NCBI GenBank assembly: GCA_902779165.1
Contig: CACZAN010000003.1
Coordinates: 1 to 64,000 of the forward strand
From: an uncultured Bacteroidales bacterium
GTDB taxonomy: Bacteria; Bacteroidota; Bacteroidia; Bacteroidales; Bacteroidaceae
DNA: 64,000 nt
Reading direction: 5' to 3'
Positions 51,640 through 59,000 of this stretch are shown in pieces. The translations under genes and the position numbers were made by a program. Position 1 is the stretch's first letter. Each line of letters opens with the position of its first letter. The notes beneath the pieces were generated by a model, which was not told where the DNA came from, made no database searches, and saw nothing but the letters and a program-made list of their open reading frames with translations.

Positions 51640-53424
51640 ATGAAGAAAAGAATCCAATTCAGCCTCGTCTACCGCGACATGTGGCAGAGCTCTGGCAAGT
51701 TCCAGCCCCGCAAGGACCAGCTGGAGCGCATCGCACCAGCCATCATCGACATGGGTGTCTTCGACCGCGTAGAAACCAACGGTGGCGCCTTCGAGCAGGT
51801 GAACCTCCTCGCCGGCGAGAACCCCAACGCCGCCGTCCGCGCTTTCTGCAAGCCCTTCAACCAGGTAGGCATCAAGACCCACATGCTCGACCGCGGCCTC
51901 AACGCATTGCGCATGTACCCCGTGCCCGACGATGTGCGCGAACTACAGTATAAGGTGAAGCACGCTCAGGGCGTGGACATCCCCCGTATCTTCTGCGGAC
52001 TCAACGACGTCCGAAATATCATCCCCTCCGTGAAGTGGGCCAAGGCCGCAGGCATGACGCCCCAGGCCACCCTCTGCATCACCACCTCCCCCGTGCACAC
52101 CGTGGAGTACTACTCCGAGATTGCCGATCAGGTCATCGCTGCCGGAGCGGAGGAAATCTGTCTCAAGGACATGGCCGGCATCGGACAGCCCGCACTCCTG
52201 GGCGCCCTCACCAAGGCCATCAAGACCAAGCACCCCGACATCATCATCCAGTACCACGGCCACAGCGGCCCGGGCCTCTCCATGGCCAGCATCCTGGAAG
52301 TCTGCAACAACGGTGCCGACGTCATCGATACCGCCATCGAGCCCCTGAGCTGGGGCAAGGTGCATCCGGACATCATCTCCGTGCAGTCGATGCTGAAGAA
52401 CGAGGGCTTCGAGGTGAAAGAAATAAATATGAACGCCTACATGCGCGCACGCGCCCTCACCCAGGAGTTCATCGACGACTGGCTCGGATACTTCATCAAC
52501 CCGGGCAACAAGCACATGTCCTCCCTCCTCCTCGGTTGCGGACTGCCTGGCGGCATGATGGGTTCCATGATGGCCGACCTCGCCGGCATCCATGGTGTCA
52601 TCAACAACACCCTGAAGGCCAAGGGCGAACCCGAGCTCTCCACCGACGAAATCCTCGTGAAGCTCTTCGACGAAGTGGCCTACGTCTGGCCGCGCGTCGG
52701 TTATCCCCCATTGGTCACCCCCTTCTCGCAGTACGTCAAGAACATCGCCCTCATGAACCTGCTGACCATCGCTCAGGGCAAGGGTCGCTTCGTCATGATG
52801 GACGACAGCATGTGGGGCATGATCCTCGGCAAGAGCGGCAAGATTCCCGGCACCATCGATCCCGAACTCAAGGAACTGGCCGCCAAGCAAGGCCGCGAGT
52901 TCACCGACGCCGATCCCCACACCCTGCTCAAGAACGCCCTGCCCGACTTCATCAAGGAGATGGAGGAGAACGGCTGGGAGCGCGGACAGGACGACGAGGA
53001 ACTCTATGAACTCGCCATGCACCCCGAGCAGTACCGCAACTACAAGAGCGGTCAGGCCAAGAAGAACTTCCTTGCCGACCTCCAGAAGGCCAAGGATGCC
53101 AAGCTGCAGGCCGCAGCAGGTCCCAAACTCTCTGTCGAAGAACTCTCTGCCTTCAAGCACGCCAAGGCCGATGCCATCCAGGCTCCCGATGCAGGCCAAG
53201 TCCTCTTCGAGGTCAGCGGCGATGCCGGTGTCACCCGTTGCACCGAGCCCGCTATCGGCGCCAAGTACAAAGAAGGCCAAACCTTCTGCTACATCCAGAC
53301 CCAGTGGGGCCAGCTCCTGCCCGTACCCGCTGCACTCGGCGGCAAACTGGTAGACATCACCGCCAAGCAGGGCCAGAAAGTCCTGAAGGGACAGGCCATC
53401 GGCTGGATAGAGCGCGAGGCATAG
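51640..53424 (+). CDS. 5S/OadA-type carboxyltransferase with a degenerate biotinyl domain
   Basis: A 594-aa TIM-barrel carboxyltransferase of the OadA / pyruvate carboxylase subunit B / transcarboxylase 5S family, acting between pyruvate/oxaloacetate and carboxybiotin. The barrel (about 1-290) has SLVYRDMWQSS (metal-binding Asp13), CLKDMAG with the active-site Lys, and the metal-binding HGHSG histidines. The conserved carboxylase domain follows (about 300-480, GCGLPGGMMGSM). The C-terminus (about 515-594) looks like a biotinyl domain (EGQTFCYI, GQKVLKGQAIGWIE). However, the AMKM biotin site is replaced by QTQWGQ (553-558), so it cannot be biotinylated. A separate carrier is needed, and the double-domain protein at 47382 is the candidate. 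Confidence 0.9.
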   Translation: MKKRIQFSLVYRDMWQSSGKFQPRKDQLERIAPAIIDMGVFDRVETNGGAFEQVNLLAGENPNAAVRAFCKPFNQVGIKTHMLDRGLNALRMYPVPDDVRELQYKVKHAQGVDIPRIFCGLNDVRNIIPSVKWAKAAGMTPQATLCITTSPVHTVEYYSEIADQVIAAGAEEICLKDMAGIGQPALLGALTKAIKTKHPDIIIQYHGHSGPGLSMASILEVCNNGADVIDTAIEPLSWGKVHPDIISVQSMLKNEGFEVKEINMNAYMRARALTQEFIDDWLGYFINPGNKHMSSLLLGCGLPGGMMGSMMADLAGIHGVINNTLKAKGEPELSTDEILVKLFDEVAYVWPRVGYPPLVTPFSQYVKNIALMNLLTIAQGKGRFVMMDDSMWGMILGKSGKIPGTIDPELKELAAKQGREFTDADPHTLLKNALPDFIKEMEENGWERGQDDEELYELAMHPEQYRNYKSGQAKKNFLADLQKAKDAKLQAAAGPKLSVEELSAFKHAKADAIQAPDAGQVLFEVSGDAGVTRCTEPAIGAKYKEGQTFCYIQTQWGQLLPVPAALGGKLVDITAKQGQKVLKGQAIGWIEREA

Positions 53425-53493
53425 TAATCCCTCCTACCCTATCCTTACAAAACAACAGTAACATCCGACCTCACACAGGTCTGCATATCCCGC

Positions 53494-53532
53494 AACAGCA
53501 GCTGCTCTCCCCCGCAGCTGCTGTTCTTTTTC
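53494..53532 (+). terminator. Terminator after the carboxyltransferase gene
   Basis: Perfect 12-bp stem (53494-53505 with 53514-53525), 8-base loop, followed by CTTTTTCTG. A good intrinsic terminator 70 bases after the stop. Confidence 0.85.
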
Positions 53533-53765
53533 TGTATTTAGTATTTCACAAAAACCATAAAAACCCTCACTTCAGTATGTGTCGGACTTACAGTCCTTAC
53601 AAGATTCAAAGTGGCTATTTTTCCTCGTGAGATAGCTCCCGGATAAAAATAACCACCTCTCATCTTTGGCTCTAAAGCCATCACATACTTCGTGAGCAAA
53701 AACACCGGCTTTTCAAGCCTAAAAAACAAATTATCCAATTGGATGAGTAAATTCGAGATTCGGAA

Positions 53766-53956
53766 GTGATGCCGTAGGTATCTGATAGGGGTAGCCAGCC
53801 AATTCATTGGCTGGTAATGTGGTTGTTAAGGGATTGCGTGCCTTTAGGTACGCGATAGTGATTTGATGTCGCGTACCTAAAGGCACGCATTTTCATTGCC
53901 ATTTGGTACCAGCCATTGAAATGGCTGGCTATCTCTATTAAGCCCCGCTGGGGCTT
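53766..53956 (+). repeat. Composite palindromic intergenic repeat, copy 2
   Basis: Modules in order: GATGCC-GTA-GGTATC (53769-53783), CCAGCCAAT/ATTGGCTGG (53795-53803 with 53806-53814), a perfect 21-bp inverted repeat (53835-53855 with 53869-53889), CCAGCCATT/AATGGCTGG (53909-53917 with 53920-53928) and AAGCCCC-GCT-GGGGCTT (53940-53956). The first three modules match copy 1 (minus strand, 701-815) in order and mostly in sequence. Confidence 0.8.
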
Positions 53957-54005
53957 TGTTTTCCAAGGATTTGGCATACATCCGAAAGTTAAATCAATTT
54001 TTTTA

Positions 54006-54138
54006 GGACCAAAGGTCCGATGTTTTTGCTTTTTGATGTTTGTAATAACGAAGTTATGTGATAAGGGCTATGACTTGGGCGTAAGAGCTTGCTCTTAAAG
54101 AAAAAGGCATAGACTTAGCACAAGAGCTCTAAAGAGCT
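54006..54138. repeat. Train of short hairpins following copy 2
   Basis: Four small perfect stems with 2-3 base loops: GGACC-AAA-GGTCC (54006-54018), ATAAC-GAA-GTTAT (54045-54057), AAGAGC-TT-GCTCTT (54083-54096) and AGCTCT-AA-AGAGCT (54125-54138). They continue the architecture of the preceding palindromic repeat. Confidence 0.65.
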
Positions 54139-54196
54139 ACACACATCAAAAAGGGTTTTTACTGTTTTTTTCTTTAAAACAATCTGAAGGCCAAAA

Positions 54197-54458
54197 AGAC
54201 CTCACACCTCACGAACCATATCACATTTGCTTGTTTTACAGTTAGATAAGACGTGATGATGCAGTTCAAGACCTCACCCAGACCTCACGTAGACCTCACG
54301 CTTTATGCTCATACACCCGAAACTTGGATTGCAACATTCCATGAAGGCAAAGCACGTGAGGTCTCCGTGAGGTCTTCGTGAGGTCTTGAGAACAAACACA
54401 ATTACTTAATCTATAGAATTTCAGTTAATTACACCACAACGCGTGAGGTGTGAGGTCT
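54197..54458. repeat. Nested symmetric inverted-repeat array of GACCTCAC motifs
   Basis: Outer arms 54197-54213 and 54442-54458 are a perfect 17-bp inverted repeat. Inner arms 54267-54300 and 54355-54388 are a 34-bp inverted repeat with 31 matches, each carrying three GACCTCAC copies. Both spacers between outer and inner arms are exactly 53 bases but are not complementary to each other. The centre is 54 bases. Confidence 0.9.
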
Positions 54459-54509
54459 ATTTTTTCTTCTTCAGTTTTTTGTGTTTTTGTCCTCCATGTC
54501 AAGTGATTT

Positions 54510-54848
54510 TTTTAACGCAGAGGCGCAGAGACGCGAAGATTTTGGAGTTTTTGAGATTTCGTAGCAGTTGACGCTGTCGCGTGAGTTCGCAGAAATCACA
54601 GCGCTACGCAGGCTGTGATTTGGAGGTCGCAGAGGCCTGCGGTGAAGTTGAGAAATGTTACCAGCCAGATAAGCATTATAATGTTGTTCAGCTTGAAGGC
54701 AAATCTCAGCGGGCTCTGCAAAGCACAAACCTTGGCGCTCAGCGCCGTTTGTGCGCCTTCTGCGCTCTCACGCGGCAGCGTCAAAGGACATGCTTTGCGT
54801 TCTCTTTTCCTACAGAGCCCTCTGCGCCTCTGCGCCTCCGCGTTGAAA
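54510..54848. repeat. Structured repeat element bounded by CGCAGAG-type inverted repeats
   Basis: Outer arms 54510-54530 and 54828-54848 pair at 19 of 21 bases, and inner arms 54568-54585 and 54767-54784 at 17 of 18. Inside are smaller stems: AATCACAGC/GCTGTGATT near 54594-54620, and CACAAAC/GTTTGTG nested with GGCGCT/AGCGCC near 54724-54753. The CTCTGCGCCTCTGCG-type sequence resembles dispersed repeats known from many bacteria. Confidence 0.75.
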
Positions 54849-54901
54849 CAAACACGCGCAGCGTTAATATCACACAATCTGCGTTGGATATTTGATTACC
54901 C

Positions 54902-55027
54902 GAGTTCCACCAGTGGAACTGCTGAGTTCCAGTAGTGGAATTCGTGAGTTCCACCAGTGGAACTCACGGAGACGTATATACGTGAGGGAGTTTACGTATA
55001 TACATAAACGACGCGACGTATATACGT
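54902..55027. repeat. Cluster of two palindrome families next to the DUF2442 gene
   Basis: Three copies of AGTTCCA(C/G)nAGTGGAA(C/T)T near 54902-54920, 54924-54943 and 54944-54967, the last with a perfect 11-bp stem. They are followed by three copies of the palindrome ACGTATATACGT at 54972-54983, 54994-55005 (one change) and 55016-55027. They lie immediately downstream of the minus-strand DUF2442 gene stop. Confidence 0.8.
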
Positions 55028-55038
55028 GACAGCTCCAC

Positions 55039-55455
55039 TCAGACAGCTATCAGACGTTCACCAATGGAATGGAAGGCGGCCTTGATTTGTAACAGACGCT
55101 CTGCACTGGGTTTCTTCATCCCATAGATGTACTTTGCCAGTAGGCTCTTGTTGATGCCAATATAGCGAGCCATTTCCGACACATTCAACTGAGGGAACAT
55201 GAGGAATAATCGCGCCACTTCATTTTCAGGATTCGGTTCAGCTGTCTCATAGAAGCTGGTAATATGGATGTCTTCATCCAAACCTTCCCAACGTATATCA
55301 TCACCGAAACGGCCTATCTTGTAAGCATTCAGCTCATCACTGGTGGCCTCCTTTAAAACCGGGAAAGCCTCCAGCGGACGACTCAGCGTTTGTTCCTCGT
55401 CCGTCAATATGTAAATTCTCTGGTTATCAAACCACACTTTCTGAATCTTTGCCAT
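55039..55455 (-). CDS. DUF2442 protein with C-terminal helix-turn-helix
   Basis: A 138-aa protein. Residues 1-70 match the DUF2442 pattern (VWFDNQRIYILTDEEQT, FGDDIRWEGLDEDIHI), and residues about 88-130 form an HTH (NVSEMARYIGINKSLLAKYI, then GMKKPSAERLLQI). DUF2442 proteins are commonly encoded beside DUF4160 proteins and have been suggested to form toxin-antitoxin-like pairs. The HTH makes this the likely DNA-binding partner. The ATG at 55455 is chosen because the upstream ATG would overlap the DUF4160 gene and add a basic stretch absent from the domain. It lies 13 bases after the DUF4160 stop. Confidence 0.82.
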   Translation of the reverse strand: MAKIQKVWFDNQRIYILTDEEQTLSRPLEAFPVLKEATSDELNAYKIGRFGDDIRWEGLDEDIHITSFYETAEPNPENEVARLFLMFPQLNVSEMARYIGINKSLLAKYIYGMKKPSAERLLQIKAAFHSIGERLIAV

Positions 55456-55468
55456 AGTCTTTCGTTTT

Positions 55469-55702
55469 TTAATCAATATGCTCATGCCATTTCTCAATAA
55501 ACTCTTCCTTGAAAGTCTTGCACAAAGCTTTTGCTTTCTTCAAGTCTTTGGGCTTCATCCCTTCATTCTTTACGAGTTCAATTGTGGGATCCAGAGCAAA
55601 CTTTGCCCTGCCGTCACTATTCTCCACATGAACATGAATAGGCTCATGTTCATCAGAATAAAAAAAGAAGCGTAATCCGAATACGTCAAGTATTGTAGGC
55701 AT
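55469..55702 (-). CDS. DUF4160 domain-containing protein
   Basis: A 77-aa protein with the DUF4160 signature: MPTILDVFGLRFFFYSDEH, EPIHVHVENSDGRAKF, and a C-terminal Lys-rich helical part ending FIEKWHEHID. The EPIHVHV histidines resemble a small metal-binding or catalytic site, but no activity is established to my knowledge. The ATG at 55702 matches the domain start, and the long upstream extension of the frame runs through the promoter and is rejected. It is the first gene of a two-gene operon with the DUF2442-HTH protein. Confidence 0.85.
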   Translation of the reverse strand: MPTILDVFGLRFFFYSDEHEPIHVHVENSDGRAKFALDPTIELVKNEGMKPKDLKKAKALCKTFKEEFIEKWHEHID

Positions 55703-55724
55703 AGTCTTATATGTTATTGCGCAG

Positions 55725-55756
55725 CAAAGGTAGGGATAAAAATTTATCCCTCCAAA
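55725..55756 (-). promoter_or_regulatory. Promoter with spacer-filling operator palindrome (DUF4160/DUF2442)
   Basis: On the minus strand: TTTG at 55756-55753, a 20-base spacer, then TACCTTTG at 55732-55725, a near-perfect Bacteroidetes promoter. The spacer is occupied by a perfect 9-bp inverted repeat AGGGATAAA-TT-TTTATCCCT (55751-55732) that touches the -7 box. A further half-site GGATAAA lies at 55785-55791. The leader to the DUF4160 ATG is only about 22 bases from the -7 box. A repressor bound here would block RNA polymerase directly. Confidence 0.8.
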
Positions 55757-55859
55757 CTTTTTCTCAAAAAAGATTATATAAAATGGATAAAATCGTAAAA
55801 AACTGAAGAAAAGGCCGCCGGACAACTGTTGGATGAATTTATTTATTGTTCTCACGATT

Positions 55860-55934
55860 GATGCCATAGGCATCTGATAAAGGTAGCCAGCCATTTCAAT
55901 GGCTGGCTACCATTATCAAGCCCCGCTGGGGCTT
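55860..55934 (+). repeat. Composite palindromic intergenic repeat, copy 3
   Basis: GATGCC-ATA-GGCATC (perfect 6-bp stem), then a perfect 14-bp stem (55882-55895 with 55898-55911) and AAGCCCC-GCT-GGGGCTT (55918-55934). The first two modules match copies 1 and 2 and the last matches copy 2. The 21-bp module is absent here. Confidence 0.8.
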
Positions 55935-55960
55935 TAAACCGCCCATTTAAACCCAACAAA

Positions 55961-55988
55961 GGCCGCCGGACAACATTGCCCGGCGGCC
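55961..55988 (-). terminator. Terminator of the giant repeat gene
   Basis: Perfect 9-bp GC-rich stem (55980-55988 with 55961-55969), 10-base loop, followed on the minus strand by TTTGTTGGGTTT. It lies 40 bases downstream of the giant gene stop. Confidence 0.75.
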
Positions 55989-56028
55989 CTCAATTATCTA
56001 TTATCAATTATCAATTTTCAATTATCAA

Positions 56029-59000
56029 TTAGGGCTTCTCGTCTCCAATATTCACCTCGGTATCCTTCTTCACGACACCTGCGTCACCGCCGCCATAGAC
56101 ATTACCCATGATGGTGGCGCCGTTGAAGAGATTGACCTGCGTCCAGATGGAAGTGGAGTATAGATTGGAATCCATGGTGGTCAGACCGCGGCTGGCGCCG
56201 TAGACCTCGCCGCCATAAGTCCTGTTGTACGTCCATCCCTTGGTTGTATCGAATGGCGTACCTACCGTACTGTAAATGTTGATAATGTTCTGGGACTGGT
56301 TACCGTAGAGGGCAGGATTGCTACCCTTGGGGGTGATTTCGGTGCTACCGACAGGTGGCGGACCTACGCTGGCCAACGAGCCGCCGCCATAGACATTACG
56401 GTGGATGGTGCCGCCAAAGACATCTATCAGTGTGAAGTGCGTCACCGAGCCGGCCGAGGTACTGTAGCCCGTCTCGCCCGCATCGGTGGTGTCTCCATCG
56501 CCATTGAGGTCGAAGGCATACTGACCGAGACCCGAACCGGCACCGAAGAGATTACCGCGAAGCATCCAGCGAGGATCGTCGAGTTCCTCTGACAGACTCA
56601 TGCTGCTGGTACCTAACGCAGTCCTGTTTTCGTCTGTATAAGGTACACCTACCTCACCCTTGTTGATAATCATGTGAGCCTCGCGGCGTACGTGACCGTC
56701 CTGACCGCCGCCATAAACAGAACCGTAGATTCTCGGACCGTCGCCTGCAATGGGCGTCCAGAATTCAGCCGATGGCGTTTCACCGGTCAGAATATCGGTA
56801 CCAGTAAACAGTGCCCTCATTTGGTTCGCACTCACTGTCCGGCCCGGGATGTACACAGTACCGTTTTTATCCGTACACATCTTCACGCACTTGTAGTCAC
56901 CACCGATGGTCATAAACGTCTCGTTGACGTAGCCGGAGAAGAAATCAGGACAGTATTCAGGCGAAACCTTTGTGAAGTCGGTGATGTTGGGAGCAGAGAC
57001 GCCACGGCTGGAGCCGAAGACGTTACCCGAAGGCAGACCGTCCCACAAGCCGCTCTCCAGCTTACCTACCGTGCCGCCAGTGATGGTCAGGTAGGCTCTT
57101 CCGCTGCTGAGGAAGTAGTCGGCATCCGTCACAGGGACATTTGCAGGACTGATAGGAGCATTAGGATTAAAGCTAGCACTATGTTCCCACAACTTGCCTG
57201 TGATGGTCTCGCCATAGCCACCAGTAGCGTAGTCATCCGAACCACCGGAATAGTTACCCTTACCCACAGATGCCATGTAGCCACCACCGAAGGCATTGCG
57301 CCACACCGTGCCGCCAGTCATTTCAAGGTACGTATTGCCATAGACCTTACCGGCCGTGAGGCTGCGGACCGGAACGTTAGCGATATCAGAGCCGGCAGCA
57401 CCAGCATCACCTCCTTCGACACGCTTCAAGGTTCCTAAGTAGGTGCCCTGACCGCGACCGCCAGCGAAGATCGAGTGCTTAACCAAGCCGTTCTTCATCG
57501 ATAAGTGGGTGTCCTCAATGACGTGACCGTCCTCAGCTCCGCCAAAGACGGAACCCAAGATGAGTTGTGCATCAGAGGCCTCAGTATCGGCAGGTACGCC
57601 AGCGGTGTAGTTGATGGTCACATACGTGTTCTTCACGTTTCCGCAGAATGCGAACTCGTGGGGATCACCGGCCTTACCCTGGCTACCGCCATAGATATTA
57701 CCGTTATCCTTTCCGACCACACCCGTCTCGCTTGTACCGATGCGACCGCCCGTGATGGTGACGTTGGTTGTACCACCAATAGCTGTTGACACTCCTGAAT
57801 CATCGTAAGGAATGAAGGTCATCTTGTAAGGCCAGCTCAGGCCAAAGCCATTCGTCACACTTGTGTGGGGAACGGCATTGTTAAAGTCTATCAGGCCCAC
57901 CGTAGCCATCTCGCCTCCGCCATAAACGTTGTTCATCACTGAACCGCGCTTGATGTTGACATAGGTATCACCACAGACGATACCGGCAAGCTGCATCGGC
58001 TTGAAGGTGTACGTGTCTGAGCTGAAACCGCCAGCAGAAATCTTGGTTTCCGTCGTGTAGTCATCACTACCATAACCGCCTCCAAAGACATTACGTTTGA
58101 TGACAGGATTGTCTGATTCGGTCGAGGTGATAGTGGTGTTGTCTGCACCAAGGACGCCACCAATGGTCACGTGCGAGTCACCACGTAGCATACTCAGCTC
58201 ACAACCACCATACACACTACCCGTAATCAGGGCCGTGCCGCTGATGTTGGTCTTGGCCGTCTTCACTACAGCCATTTTAGGCCACAACGGGTTGATAGTA
58301 CCGTCCAACAAAGTGAGTCGTCCCATGGATCCGCCAAAGACGTTGCCGCTGTGCTCAGCTCCTGCCTCGGTGCCGACTAAACTGGTATTACCGATAGTAC
58401 CACCACTGATGTTGACGGTGATGTGGCCATGAGTCCCCTTATATATCTTGATGTCTGAAGTTGTCTTTCCATATGCGGCTTCTCCATCCTGTGCGGCATC
58501 AATTTCGCTTTGAGTGAAATAAACATCTGTGTCAGTATCCGGCTGCAGCTGGCCATAGTAAGGATCGGTCACAGCAGTAAACTTCGTTCCCACCGATGCC
58601 AGACGACCACCGCCATAAACAGAACCAAACATGGTGCCATCACTGATGTTCACGGTCACATTGCCACCCACGGAACCGGCTGTCAGCGCATCGCCAGAGA
58701 AGCCACGGCCACCACCGAAGATGTTGCCATCTACGTAGGAGGTTCCCGTGGTACCGATATACGGATATCTAATGGCAGCTGCGTCTGTTCCAACTGTTTT
58801 ACCGGACTTCACATCCAACTGCACATCGCCCAACACGTGACCATCCTCACCACCACCAAACACGGAACCGTAGATGCGGGCCTCGTCAGTCACTTCCACG
58901 ATGGTGTGGTTCACATTGGTCCAGGTGTTGAAGTTGACGCGCTGGTCACCCTTACCGGCTCCGAAGAGGTAGCAGGTGACGGGGTGAGCGGCAATCTGAC

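Larger units (their letters stand above)
53425..55038. other. 1.6-kb gene-free region packed with inverted repeats
   Basis: No convincing gene. In order it holds a terminator (53494-53532), composite palindromic repeats and a train of small hairpins (53766-54138), a nested symmetric array of GACCTCAC motifs (54197-54458), a structured element rich in CTCTGCG/CGCAGAG (54510-54848), and clustered palindromes (54903-55027). Between 53535 and 53765 only a TGGCT/AGCCA stem and an ATCCAATTGGAT palindrome were noted. Small ORFs here are translations of the repeats. Confidence 0.75.
55703..56028. other. Intergenic region upstream of the DUF4160 pair
   Basis: Contains the promoter/operator (55725-55756), palindromic repeat copy 3 (55860-55934), two copies of a 17-bp direct repeat (55810-55826, 55958-55974) flanking that repeat, the terminator of the giant gene (55961-55988) and a run of TCAATTATnn repeats (55991-56030) just after the giant gene stop. 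No additional gene. Confidence 0.7.

Noticed and set aside
50367..53280. Long minus-strand frames opposite gpmI and the 5S-like gene (423 and 445 codons)
   Set aside because: Antisense shadows; the first even translates the 9-bp intergenic repeat into repeated Gly-Leu-Met.
53538..53807. 89-codon minus-strand ORF
   Set aside because: Lies across the carboxyltransferase gene's downstream region and palindromic modules, and reads like repeat translation rather than a protein.
54581..54935. Overlapping ORFs of about 90-106 codons on both strands
   Set aside because: They coincide with the CGCAGAG structured element, and open frames in all directions are a by-product of its repeats.
54902..55027. 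Possible CRISPR array
   Set aside because: Units are short self-complementary palindromes of two kinds with irregular, very short spacing, and no cas gene is near.
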